From NCBI GenBank assembly GCA_021234535.1, contig CM037848.1, forward strand, positions 14,463,444 through 14,527,443: a stretch of 64,000 nucleotides of DNA, given 5' to 3'. The translations under genes and the position numbers were made by a program. Under the pieces are notes generated by a model. The model was not told the DNA's origin and made no database searches. It saw only the letters and a program-made list of their open reading frames with translations. This stretch comes from Stichopus chloronotus (Eukaryota > Echinodermata > Holothuroidea > Aspidochirotida > Stichopodidae). This document shows positions 61,101 through 63,367 of the stretch, piece by piece. The first letter of the stretch is position 1; the number at the start of each line of letters is the position of its first letter.

Positions 61101-62504
61101 GTTGAACATCCCGAACCGATGGATAAGGGTACATCCCACAGTCTTTAGCCGCTTTCCCAAAAGTGCAAAGGGTGGAGCCCTTGCAGAGCTCAGCAACCCA
61201 TTAGCTGTACCAAGAAACCTGAATTGAACAACAGGACCACACGATGAAATAAAAAAAAAATAACCCCCTCAGCACCCCTGTAAGCAGTTTTGCTGAAGTA
61301 ATAATTCTCAATCCCCAGAATACTTCCAACTGGTCCAAACGGGATATGACGCTGGGACCTGACGATTGAGAGATGGACTCTGCCGGGCCAACTCTCCACC
61401 GCCAGCGAGCCAACCTTCCACCCAACAGCATGGGATACAGAATAAATAAGAAGAGGGCTCACCACAGGTATCTGGTTCATCACTATTGTCACCACAATCA
61501 TCATCACCATCACAGTACCAAGTCCCTGGGATACACCTGCCAGTGGGACAGCGCGAGAATGGAGTCTCACAAGCCTGTTGGGCTGGTGACAAATTAAACG
61601 AAAAAAGAAAGGAAATGTTGGAAAATTAACGGCAATTTGACACTTGCTGTATGTACTTGGCAGACTATTGACCAGTATTTTTAGCTAAAGATTAAGATTT
61701 AACAGTTTTGCAACCAGCGGTTTTCATTTCTCTTCTCTCTTTTTTTTTAAAAAAAATTTGAGGGGACATCCGATTCGTAAAAGAACTTGTCCATCCTGTG
61801 AAGCTGGAATTCCGCATTTTGGTGCGATGGAACACCATTGCTTACATTTTTAGTGGGGTTTCCATAGACTTGAATCACACTCACATGAAACCATATTCAT
61901 GAGCATAAAGGGAAAATACTGAAAATGCTATACATATGGACACCACTTTCGATTTGATTTACATTTCTTGTCTTCTCAATACTTGCGATTTCAATGTCAC
62001 AATATCTTGGTCTCAAGATACCAAGGTCTAAGATATTTGTACTCATTTCAAGTGTAAAATATTGCAAGATATACTGCAGTTTGCCAGCCAGCAAGAGAAA
62101 CATTTTCCCACATTGGACAGAGACAAAAAAAGATGTTTGATGACTGCAAAATTACAGGTGAACTTTGACCTTTAAGGGATTGGATGGGATCATCAAATTA
62201 CCATAGGCTTTTTATGTTTCAATTTTGACTTACTTTTCATGATACTGTATGAATTATCAGTAAAAGATTTTGGGTCAATTCTACTAAAAAAAAAAAAATT
62301 AAAAAGGTTAAAAAGACTGGGTGGCAGGTACGAGGGATGCAAGAGATGTAATAGTGCCATTTAAAAGAGACATACTGCAATATTGTGGGTTCTCGTCCGA
62401 ATCGTCGTGACAGTCGCTTTCCCCGTCACAGAAGAAGAGGGTGGGGATGCACACGTTGTTGAAGGCACATTTTGAATAACCGAGAGCACAGGGTTCAGGA
62501 TCCA
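15902..62504 (-). CDS. LRP2: LRP2/megalin-like endocytic receptor, C-terminal 37 exons (5' end beyond window)
   Basis: This is a giant single-pass membrane receptor that binds many ligands through LDLa repeats, internalises them through clathrin and releases them in acid endosomes with help from its YWTD propellers (family knowledge). I traced 37 exons with GT-AG borders. Their phases agree throughout, giving 5,288 coding nt, about 1,761 residues plus stop. Order: LDLa x7, EGF x2, six-blade propeller, EGF, LDLa x11, EGF x2, six-blade propeller, EGF plus EGF-like module, transmembrane helix, tail. Human LRP2 has 10 LDLa in cluster III and 11 in cluster IV, each followed by one propeller. The window therefore starts about three repeats into cluster III. 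LRP1 is less likely because it carries six EGFs before the membrane. Most LDLa and EGF exons are symmetrical phase 1-1. The start codon and promoter are outside the window. Family assignment is strong; LRP2 orthology is inferred from domain order. Confidence 0.93.
16738..16840 (-). CDS. LRP2: LRP2 exon 36 in window: cytoplasmic tail, first part
   Basis: 103 nt, phase 2 in and 0 out. The frame is open: [20 protein letters not shown], then [14 protein letters not shown]. It is required because exon 35 ends in phase 2 and the last exon starts in phase 0, and it fits both. Acceptor CCCCAACAG, donor GTGAGA. No known sorting motif is seen. Confidence 0.82.
16841..17342 (-). other. LRP2 intron between tail exon 36 and membrane exon 35
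   Basis: No further exon or clear repeat; the phases of the flanking exons leave no gap to fill. Confidence 0.6.
17343..17439 (-). CDS. LRP2: LRP2 exon 35 in window: transmembrane helix
   Basis: 97 nt. About 24 hydrophobic residues ([19 protein letters not shown] and IFFVM) are followed by the basic stop-transfer stretch KNMREKK completed by exon 36. Acceptor CTGCCAG, donor GTAAGC. This is the only membrane span seen, consistent with a type I receptor. Confidence 0.92.
17732..17793 (-). CDS. LRP2: LRP2 exon 34 in window: second half of juxtamembrane EGF
   Basis: 62 nt, phase 2 in and 1 out. It completes the EGF with [12 protein letters not shown] and then a short hydrophilic stalk (KANQQRGG). 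Acceptor TTTGTAG, donor GTGAGT. It has no ORF of its own and is recognised only through phase and cysteine pattern. Confidence 0.85.
18020..18104 (-). CDS. LRP2: LRP2 exon 33 in window: first half of juxtamembrane EGF
   Basis: 85 nt, phase 1 in and 2 out. It encodes a proline-rich link ([12 protein letters not shown]) and [16 protein letters not shown]. The rest of this EGF module is in exon 34. Acceptor GTTTAG, donor GTGAGT. Confidence 0.87.
18240..18540. repeat. Pyrimidine-rich degenerate array (CTCAGCTTCCT/CACCACAC units)
   Basis: Imperfect units of about 25-30 bp, almost free of G on the plus strand, in the intron before exon 33. On the transcribed minus sequence it is purine-rich. Confidence 0.65.
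18609..18755 (-). CDS. LRP2: LRP2 exon 32 in window: EGF module after propeller IV
   Basis: 147 nt, phase 1-1. [16 protein letters not shown] is the EGF that caps LRP propellers; [14 protein letters not shown] closes it. Acceptor CTTCTCAG, donor GTAACT. Confidence 0.91.
18895..19330. repeat. Long C/T-rich tract in LRP2 intron
   Basis: A run of pyrimidine-rich sequence including CCATT repeats at about 19080-19097 (TTCCATTCCATTCCATTCC). No coding signal. Confidence 0.6.
19353..19547 (-). CDS. LRP2: LRP2 exon 31 in window: last blade of propeller IV
   Basis: 195 nt. [17 protein letters not shown] carries the last YWTD variant (YWST). It ends [16 protein letters not shown], leading into the EGF as in other LRPs. 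Acceptor CAACACAG, donor GTAGGT. Confidence 0.92.
20087..20307 (-). CDS. LRP2: LRP2 exon 30 in window: YWTD propeller IV blades
   Basis: 221 nt. The splice from exon 29 rebuilds [23 protein letters not shown] replaces YWTD. Then [20 protein letters not shown] and [19 protein letters not shown]. Acceptor TCAACAG, donor GTAAGT. Confidence 0.92.
20308..21046 (-). other. LRP2 intron between propeller exons 29 and 30
   Basis: No exon needed or found: joining 29 to 30 rebuilds GVMYWTQ exactly. No repeat recognised. Confidence 0.6.
21047..21226 (-). CDS. LRP2: LRP2 exon 29 in window: YWTD propeller IV blade
   Basis: 180 nt. Junction gives [15 protein letters not shown]; a somewhat long basic loop (GRSKRDVD) follows before [16 protein letters not shown] and [11 protein letters not shown]. 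Acceptor TTCACCAG, donor GTAAGC. Confidence 0.92.
21227..22718 (-). other. LRP2 intron between exons 28 and 29, no feature found
   Basis: Contains poly-A and poly-G runs near 21260-21280 and 21400 only. The plus ORF at 21925-22296 shows no domain. Confidence 0.55.
22719..22866 (-). CDS. LRP2: LRP2 exon 28 in window: YWTD propeller IV blade
   Basis: 148 nt. [20 protein letters not shown] then [13 protein letters not shown], a full blade. Acceptor TGCTGCAG, donor GTAAGT. Confidence 0.93.
23195..23945 (+). mobile_element. R-family dispersed repeat, copy 1
   Basis: Several units of the R family: ATTATCCACATGACAAG, TTTACAAG(G)TTTT, TGACCTCAAATGACCTTTGA, CCTCCACCA(A)A and AACAATAGG, ending in a short CA tract and GACATCACCATCACATTGATTCC. 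Somewhat diverged. Confidence 0.7.
24321..24389. repeat. (ATTG)n tetranucleotide microsatellite
   Basis: About 15 ATTG/TTGA units with few interruptions, in an LRP2 intron 100 bp from exon 27. Confidence 0.9.
24489..24617 (-). CDS. LRP2: LRP2 exon 27 in window: first strand of YWTD propeller IV
   Basis: 129 nt, phase 1-1. [18 protein letters not shown] is the opening strand of an LRP propeller and VDFVTST its blade turn. The junction to the next exon rebuilds TGTVYWTD. Acceptor CTCTGCAG, donor GTAAGA. Confidence 0.91.
24646..25130. repeat. 62-bp tandem repeat, about 7.7 copies
   Basis: Unit marks: CCAAATGTATGGAAATCTGG, ACTTTCACACAGTATTTGTC and CAGACGTTTCAGGTACGTAA. The central copies (about 24840-25090) are nearly identical, while the first two and the last are diverged. 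It starts 29 bp from exon 27. Confidence 0.95.
25350..25484 (-). CDS. LRP2: LRP2 exon 26 in window: calcium-binding EGF module
   Basis: 135 nt, phase 1-1. Starts [15 protein letters not shown], a calcium-binding EGF start, and continues [11 protein letters not shown]. Acceptor ATCCTCAG, donor GTAGGT. Confidence 0.91.
25570..25939 (-). mobile_element. MITE-B copy (TTAA, CTCATTGAGTT ends), truncated at one end
   Basis: The right end TTAACTCAATGAGCCCTTTAA and the inner order (CCAGACACT, CATTAATGAC, GTCAAGTTTTCTTCACAT) match the copy at 53188-53565. The other inverted end is not recognisable. Older and more diverged than the others. Confidence 0.7.
26052..26177 (-). CDS. LRP2: LRP2 exon 25 in window: EGF module
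   Basis: 126 nt, phase 1-1. Begins [20 protein letters not shown] and ends [12 protein letters not shown]. It is the first EGF of the pair before propeller IV. Acceptor CTCTTAAG, donor GTAAAA. Confidence 0.9.
26674..26787 (-). CDS. LRP2: LRP2 exon 24 in window: LDLa repeat 11 of cluster IV (short)
   Basis: 114 nt, phase 1-1, the shortest LDLa exon in the gene. Only three residues separate the first two cysteines (CEEYTC). The calcium site is intact: [14 protein letters not shown]. Acceptor TCTCCAG, donor GTAAGA. Confidence 0.9.
26816..27020. repeat. Tandem array of GATCATCTAATACAGTCACA-type units (about 24 bp), left half
   Basis: Eight or more imperfect units of CATTGATCATCTAATACAGT and shortened forms. 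The array resumes at 29394-29520 after an R element. Confidence 0.85.
27708..28064 (+). mobile_element. MITE-A copy 1 (ends AGGGAAATAGGGCGTTT, TTAA)
   Basis: Right end AAACGCCCTATTTCCCTTTAA is intact; the left end reads TAAAGTGAAATAGGGCGTTT. It matches 31270-31627 along its full length. Nested within the R element. Confidence 0.85.
28874..28886 (-). promoter_or_regulatory. Perfect DR1 nuclear-receptor motif AGGTCAAAGGTCA
   Basis: TGACCTTTGACCT on the plus strand is the exact DR1 consensus for RXR heterodimers, PPAR and HNF4 (established). It lies in the R element inside the LRP2 intron. Binding is not shown by sequence alone. Confidence 0.45.
29019..29031 (-). promoter_or_regulatory. Second perfect DR1 motif in the next R unit
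   Basis: Same 13 bases, exactly 145 bp from the site at 28874. One-mismatch versions occur at 27336-27348 and near 29174. Confidence 0.45.
29394..29520. repeat. GATCATCTAATAC tandem array, right half
   Basis: Continues the array at 26816-27020 on the other side of the R element. Confidence 0.85.
29545..29640 (+). mobile_element. Fragment of MITE-A
   Basis: GAACAAATCATTCTCGAGCA and CAACAAATAACTGAAT-type sequence match the inside of MITE-A copies (27.9 and 31.4 kb). Ends are lost. Confidence 0.55.
30043..30302. mobile_element. hAT-like MITE, 260 bp, with 8-bp target duplication
   Basis: Starts CAGGGGTGGCC and ends GGCCACCTGTG (9 of 11 inverted matches). It is flanked by TTTTAGGC and TTTCAGGC (7 of 8). 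CAGGGGT ends and 8-bp duplications are typical of hAT elements. It lies about 50 bp inside the intron that follows LRP2 exon 23. Confidence 0.75.
30358..30483 (-). CDS. LRP2: LRP2 exon 23 in window: LDLa repeat 10 of cluster IV, last cysteine split by intron
   Basis: 126 nt, phase 1-1. [19 protein letters not shown] plus EDASDE. The exon ends on the T of the sixth cysteine codon, and the next exon supplies GT, so the cysteine is restored only after splicing. Acceptor CCCACAG, donor GTAAGA. Confidence 0.9.
30484..31139 (-). other. LRP2 intron part with a poly-G run, no gene
   Basis: Poly-G of about 15 at 30503-30518. The small plus ORF at 30735-30929 has no domain. Confidence 0.5.
31140..31260 (+). 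repeat. Dispersed repeat shared with 51495-51625
   Basis: GGTAAATCTGCAGTACACCC, AATTTCAAAGAAA and TGCCACTGTT-like blocks occur in the same order in both places. Origin unknown. Confidence 0.55.
31270..31627 (+). mobile_element. MITE-A copy 2, complete, 358 bp
   Basis: Perfect inverted ends CCTTAAAGGGAAATAGGGCG ... CGCCCTATTTCCCTTTAAGG with TTAA at both edges. No protein frame. It lies 229 bp from exon 22. Confidence 0.9.
31856..31993 (-). CDS. LRP2: LRP2 exon 22 in window: LDLa repeat 9 of cluster IV
   Basis: 138 nt, phase 1-1, the longest single-LDLa exon here. It begins [16 protein letters not shown] and has [19 protein letters not shown]. Acceptor TTCCTCAG, donor GTAAGC. Confidence 0.89.
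32194..32310 (-). CDS. LRP2: LRP2 exon 21 in window: LDLa repeat 8 of cluster IV
   Basis: 117 nt, phase 1-1. Acceptor GTCATAG (weak pyrimidine tract), donor [25 protein letters not shown] plus HDFSDE. The aromatic before VCDG is Tyr instead of Trp. Confidence 0.9.
32311..33117 (-). other. LRP2 intron between exons 20 and 21, no feature found
   Basis: No exon, no recognised repeat beyond short A tracts. Confidence 0.5.
33118..33234 (-). CDS. LRP2: LRP2 exon 20 in window: LDLa repeat 7 of cluster IV
   Basis: 117 nt, phase 1-1. Acceptor CTTCTAG, donor [25 protein letters not shown] then TDGEDE, so the SDE serine is glutamate. Confidence 0.91.
33517..33633 (-). CDS. LRP2: LRP2 exon 19 in window: LDLa repeat 6 of cluster IV
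   Basis: 117 nt, phase 1-1. Acceptor CTTGCAG, donor [25 protein letters not shown] plus GDNSDE, a full calcium-binding repeat. Confidence 0.92.
33890..34175. repeat. Degenerate tandem repeat, about 50-bp unit (CACCACACTAGTTGTGGTAC)
   Basis: Five or six units of GAAGGCACCACACTNGTTGTGG, AC(A/G)GT(T/C)(A/G)CTATGTTAGCA. Each has an internal palindrome ACCACACTAGTTGTGGT. A two-unit outlier is at 34622-34700. Confidence 0.8.
34176..35042 (-). other. LRP2 intron part, two stray units of the 50-bp repeat
   Basis: Otherwise unique sequence with no exon found. The stray units are at 34622-34700. Confidence 0.5.
35043..35162 (-). CDS. LRP2: LRP2 exon 18 in window: LDLa repeat 5 of cluster IV
   Basis: 120 nt, phase 1-1. 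Acceptor TCCCCAG, donor GTGTGT (less usual). [20 protein letters not shown] then RDNSDE. The donor is set by the phase and by the position just after the last cysteine. Confidence 0.88.
35655..35777 (-). CDS. LRP2: LRP2 exon 17 in window: LDLa repeat 4 of cluster IV
   Basis: 123 nt, phase 1-1. Acceptor AATTTTAG, donor [25 protein letters not shown] plus GDGSDE: a textbook LDLa module. Confidence 0.92.
36139..36235 (-). mobile_element. R-family terminal fragment, inverted, with GT tract
   Basis: GGCAAACAAGGAATC, GATGGTGATGTGGTGTATGT is the reverse of the R right end (CACGACATCACCAT...GATTCC). Confidence 0.65.
36236..37133 (-). other. LRP2 intron between exons 16 and 17, no gene found
   Basis: Sequence at 36240-36435 (GCTGTAGCTTTTGAAGGGAA ...) may belong to another repeat. 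Nothing else recognised. Confidence 0.4.
37134..37256 (-). CDS. LRP2: LRP2 exon 16 in window: LDLa repeat 3 of cluster IV
   Basis: 123 nt, phase 1-1. Acceptor CCCACAG, donor GTAAGT. LDLa with [19 protein letters not shown] and SDGSDE; the CDG aspartate is Asn. Confidence 0.9.
38011..38316 (-). other. Unidentified cysteine-containing ORF of 101 codons in LRP2 intron
   Basis: Open from ATG to stop in the transcribed direction. From about residue 26 it has a hydrophobic stretch ([16 protein letters not shown]), a basic RAKFKRPGG and a cysteine-spaced end ([20 protein letters not shown], then DQCLRHALL). It is not an LDLa or EGF module, and both clusters are complete without it. It could be a small intronless gene, a retrocopy or chance. 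I do not recognise it. Confidence 0.25.
38440..38935. repeat. TAGGCCTA-rich spacer
   Basis: TAGGCCTA, GGCTAGGCCTAAC, TAAGCCTAGTC and AGGCTAGACC variants cluster here and recur thinly elsewhere (34355, 37045). Meaning unknown. Confidence 0.45.
39133..39503 (+). mobile_element. MITE-B copy 1, 371 bp, TTAA ends
   Basis: TTAAAGGGGCTCATTGAGTT ... AACTCAATGAGCCTCTTTAA. Nearly identical to 52816-53191 apart from a few bases and a local replacement near 39440-39458. Confidence 0.92.
39959..40075 (-). CDS. LRP2: LRP2 exon 15 in window: LDLa repeat 2 of cluster IV
   Basis: 117 nt, phase 1-1. Acceptor TTTCAG, donor [19 protein letters not shown] is present. The first aspartate of CDG is Asn, and the usual CIP is replaced by CTSSLRLC. 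Confidence 0.9.
40277..40525 (-). CDS. LRP2: LRP2 exon 14 in window: EGF module plus first LDLa repeat of cluster IV
   Basis: 249 nt, phase 1-1. The first half is the EGF that packs against the propeller ([15 protein letters not shown]). The second half is a complete LDLa repeat ([20 protein letters not shown]). It is the only exon here that fuses an EGF with an LDLa repeat. Acceptor TTGACAG, donor GTGAGT. Confidence 0.93.
40740..40800. repeat. (CAAA)n-type microsatellite
   Basis: ACAAACAAACGAATGAACGA followed by more CAAA units; imperfect. Confidence 0.8.
41210..41439 (-). CDS. LRP2: LRP2 exon 13 in window: last blades of propeller III
   Basis: 230 nt. It starts YSNMDGSN and carries [21 protein letters not shown]. 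It ends [10 protein letters not shown], the usual exit of a propeller into its C-terminal EGF. Acceptor TTACCAG, donor GTATAC. Confidence 0.93.
42098..42921. mobile_element. Candidate TTAA element with short inverted ends (MITE-D)
   Basis: TTAAAGGAATTCTCC at the left and GGAGAATTCCTTTAA at the right form a perfect 15-bp inverted repeat including TTAA, 824 bp apart. No transposase frame is visible. A single copy, so less certain than families A to C. Confidence 0.6.
43235..43408 (-). CDS. LRP2: LRP2 exon 12 in window: YWTD propeller III blades
   Basis: 174 nt. It contains a perfect YWTDWG blade, then [29 protein letters not shown] and AHLDFIA. Acceptor TTTCAG, donor GTGAGT. All are canonical LDLR class B features. 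Confidence 0.94.
43634..43762 (-). CDS. LRP2: LRP2 exon 11 in window: YWTD propeller III, middle blade
   Basis: 129 nt. Joining to the previous exon gives [14 protein letters not shown], and to the next [10 protein letters not shown], so both junctions rebuild blade consensus. The exon ends [15 protein letters not shown]. The YWTD position here reads LYFVN. Confidence 0.92.
43763..44807 (-). other. LRP2 intron between propeller exons 10 and 11, no feature found
   Basis: Flanking exons join exactly (WVGRKLYFVN), so no exon is missing. No repeat recognised. Confidence 0.55.
44808..45066 (-). CDS. LRP2: LRP2 exon 10 in window: YWTD propeller III, blades 1-2
   Basis: 259 nt, phase 1 in, phase 2 out. 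It opens with [17 protein letters not shown], typical of the first strand of LRP propellers, and ends GLALDWVGR, the standard blade end. Acceptor TTCTGTAG, donor GTAAGG. Confidence 0.92.
45067..46755 (-). other. LRP2 intron left part with homopolymer runs only
   Basis: Poly-G at about 45600-45612 and poly-C/A at 46414-46430. No gene or transposon identified. Confidence 0.5.
46785..47090 (+). mobile_element. 3' end of a CR1/L2-type LINE, decayed
   Basis: One frame reads [19 protein letters not shown], then KSLLKKLFS. This resembles the C-terminus of non-LTR reverse transcriptase proteins (AP-LWNSLP ... FKS-LK-LF), with the tryptophan now a stop. It is followed by GAAGCGCTTTGAGG and a TAATTATTA-rich tail, typical of such 3' ends. 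Confidence 0.7.
47278..47409 (-). CDS. LRP2: LRP2 exon 9 in window: calcium-binding EGF module before propeller III
   Basis: 132 nt, phase 1-1. It begins [16 protein letters not shown] and continues [11 protein letters not shown]. Acceptor TCCACAG, donor GTGAGG. This is the second EGF of the pair that precedes each YWTD propeller in this family. Confidence 0.92.
47610..49560 (+). pseudogene. Decayed Penelope-like retroelement (reverse transcriptase plus GIY-YIG)
   Basis: Pieces in several frames on the plus strand, in order: [15 protein letters not shown] (47717 on), [12 protein letters not shown] (48080), [15 protein letters not shown] (48240), [17 protein letters not shown] (48404), YIDDIFLM with the catalytic YxDD (48512), SIPFLDVN (48627), then [13 protein letters not shown] and [10 protein letters not shown] (49255-49380) of a GIY-YIG endonuclease. 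This order is specific to Penelope-like elements. Frameshifts and stops throughout show it is dead. It lies antisense in the LRP2 intron between exons 8 and 9. Confidence 0.85.
49985..50215 (+). mobile_element. R-family repeat, diverged
   Basis: GTACAAGGTTTTCACAAACT, TGACCCTTGTTGG, ACCAAATATAATAGG, CTCAATATGG and a second TTGACCCCTGTTG unit. No ends. Confidence 0.6.
50562..50687 (-). CDS. LRP2: LRP2 exon 8 in window: calcium-binding EGF module
   Basis: 126 nt, phase 1-1. It begins [13 protein letters not shown] and has the CxCxxGF-type end ([17 protein letters not shown]). The DVDEC start is the calcium-binding EGF signature. Acceptor GCCAAG, donor GTGAGC. Confidence 0.92.
51495..51625 (+). 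repeat. Dispersed repeat shared with 31140-31260
   Basis: GGTAAATCTACAATATACCC, TTCAATTTCAAAGAAA and TGCCACTGTTACCATGG blocks match the other copy. Confidence 0.55.
51626..52566 (-). other. LRP2 intron part next to exon 7, no gene
   Basis: A short ATTGATTGATTG run near 52146-52190. Otherwise nothing recognised. Confidence 0.45.
52567..52689 (-). CDS. LRP2: LRP2 exon 7 in window: last LDLa repeat of cluster III, weakened calcium site
   Basis: 123 nt, phase 1-1. Acceptor CCCGTAG, donor GTGAGT. All six cysteines are present, but the calcium loop reads [14 protein letters not shown]. Two usual aspartates (CDG and DC) are asparagines. This repeat joins cluster III to the EGF pair. Confidence 0.88.
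52816..53191 (+). mobile_element. MITE-B copy 2, complete, 376 bp
   Basis: Same ends and orientation as 39133-39503, and nearly identical. Its right TTAA is shared with the next copy. Confidence 0.93.
53188..53565 (-). mobile_element. MITE-B copy 3, inverted, abutting copy 2
   Basis: Starts TTAAAGAGGTTAATCATTGA and ends CAACTCAATGAGCCCCTTTAA. More diverged than copies 1 and 2. The pair makes an inverted repeat of about 750 bp. Confidence 0.85.
53566..55448 (-). other. LRP2 intron part, no feature found
   Basis: Unique AT-rich sequence; a small inverted stretch (TTGATGTTGG ... CCAACATCAAAAT) near 53655-53692. Short ORFs show no domain. Confidence 0.5.
55449..55574 (-). CDS. LRP2: LRP2 exon 6 in window: LDLa repeat
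   Basis: 126 nt, phase 1-1. Acceptor CCGACAG, donor GTGAGT. LDLa module with [19 protein letters not shown]. The SDE position reads TDE, a conservative change. Confidence 0.9.
56145..56965. repeat. Diverged tandem array, units of about 125-150 bp (GGCCCATTT...CTTGGACCC)
   Basis: About six units with ATGGCCCATTTTGGACATTG, GAACAC(C)CC, GTTACC, ACATACAACCTGTAA and TTTCAT(G)ATTT in the same order. Same family as 13190-13480. Confidence 0.75.
57315..57565 (+). mobile_element. R-family repeat, diverged, with CA tract
   Basis: CTTGACCTCCAGCAAAGCAA, AACAATAGG, AATATGGCAGATCTACATAC, GCAACTGTCACAGACACAGA then (CA)n. The repeat runs close to LRP2 exon 5 (ends about 80 bp from it). Confidence 0.65.
57648..57767 (-). 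CDS. LRP2: LRP2 exon 5 in window: LDLa repeat
   Basis: 120 nt, phase 1-1. Acceptor CTTCAAG, donor GTAAGG. One LDLa module with [19 protein letters not shown] and GDVSDE. Confidence 0.9.
58395..58526 (-). CDS. LRP2: LRP2 exon 4 in window: LDLa repeat with long first loop
   Basis: 132 nt, phase 1-1. Acceptor TTCCAG, donor GTGAGA. The loop between cysteines 2 and 3 is longer than usual ([11 protein letters not shown]). The usual SDE is AEDE here, while the acidic calcium ligands are kept (CDGDSDC). Confidence 0.9.
58575..59175. repeat. Tandem array, about 36-bp unit (AACTTGACCTGACC..AAGATATATGTAC)
   Basis: About 16 imperfect units of ACTTGACCTGGCCANNAAGAT plus ATATGTACA. Each includes TTGACCT. 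It lies in the LRP2 intron after exon 3. Confidence 0.85.
59398..59523 (-). CDS. LRP2: LRP2 exon 3 in window: LDLa repeat
   Basis: 126 nt, phase 1-1, acceptor GCTATAG. It encodes [19 protein letters not shown] followed by GDGSDE, a full calcium-binding LDLa module. The donor GTGGGT is weaker than its neighbours but is the only one that ends just after the sixth cysteine. Confidence 0.88.
59603..60871 (+). mobile_element. R-family element, probable full copy of about 1.27 kb
   Basis: Begins GTGATTCCTTGC after AAAGCCAAAAGGCTT and ends with (CA)n, GACATCAGGACTGCATAGATTCC and GGCAAGGAATCA. The middle (59880-60600) is unlike other copies and may be an insertion or unshared body. Confidence 0.6.
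60872..61462 (-). other. LRP2 intron part near exon 2, no gene
   Basis: No exon found; the overlapping ORFs extend from the LDLa exon into the intron by chance. Confidence 0.45.
61463..61582 (-). CDS. LRP2: LRP2 exon 2 in window: LDLa repeat
   Basis: 120 nt, phase 1-1, with signature [13 protein letters not shown]. Two acceptors are possible 8 nt apart (CACCAG and CAACAG). Only the CACCAG one keeps phase 1, so it was chosen. Donor GTGAGC. Confidence 0.9.
61583..62375 (-). other. LRP2 intron between exons 1 and 2, no feature found
   Basis: Poly-T/poly-A pair near 61740-61757 and A-rich runs near 62285-62310 only. Confidence 0.5.
62376..62504 (-). CDS. LRP2: LRP2 exon 1 in window: LDLa repeat (cluster III)
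   Basis: 129 nt, phase 1-1. The acceptor is TTCATGCAG and the donor GTATGT. It encodes one complete six-cysteine LDLa repeat with the calcium signature [13 protein letters not shown]. It is the first receptor exon seen in the window; earlier exons lie to the right of 64000. Confidence 0.9.
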
Positions 62505-63353
62505 CTGCATGAATATCAAAAAAAAAGAAAGAAAAAAGTACATGCACTGAAAGAACGGTCATCAAATCAAAAGAAACCCCTCCCAAAAAAAAAAACATAG
62601 TGAATGTAAAAATAAATATAACACATTTATCCAGAATGAAAGCATTTCAAGGTTCCTTGGTACCTCTTCTTTAATACCATTACACACTATTTGTTGGTGA
62701 ACTTTCAGTAAATTCGGACTCAATGTGGAGTTATCACTGATGCCAACTCGAAGAATATGAATTGGAGTGCAGCTATTGTGTTGAGACAGGTAAGCATGTA
62801 ATAAAGTAAGCAAATGCACCCACTGTTAGCCAAAGTGGTTCCAAAGATAGTTTGATTGTAAGATTGAAACAGCATCTCTACTGTGACCAAACGCCTCAAT
62901 CATCTTTTTCAACTTTTCCAGCGATTGATCACAGAACTCTGAATCATATAACGCTTTTCCTGGCTACTGTTCATCTATAGGCAAGTGAAAGATGCAGACA
63001 GATGAAGCACTGACCACCGAACCTCAGTGTTAACACAGAGGCACCCTGAGATCCCCTCCCATTCATCTCACGAGTAGCATTTGGCCTGGGTACACGCATA
63101 TCCCTGTACCAGACCAACGACATCAGGACCTGGCTCTGAGGTTGCTCTATGAATCCAACGTTTTCGTTAACATATTGTGATGACAGATTCAGCATGTACG
63201 CCTAACTCTAAAGAATATTTAGCAAAATGTCCTATAATGACTTCAGAATGGAATCACAGTCTAATATAAGTTATACTTCATGCACCTGACTAAGGACTCT
63301 CCATACCTGGGTCCAAATTTAGGACAATTTTAGTGTATCACTAACAACAAGAA
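62505..63353 (-). other. LRP2 intron upstream of the first visible exon
   Basis: Scanned for LDLa motifs on the minus strand; none seen. No repeat recognised until the R element. Confidence 0.5.
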
Positions 63354-63367
63354 AGTCAAAGGACTTT

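Noticed and set aside
15902..62504. LRP1 as the identity of the receptor
   Set aside because: LRP1 has six EGF repeats after its last propeller and two NPxY motifs; here there are only one EGF plus one split EGF module and one NPxY. The cluster of 11 LDLa repeats alone does not separate LRP1 from LRP2.
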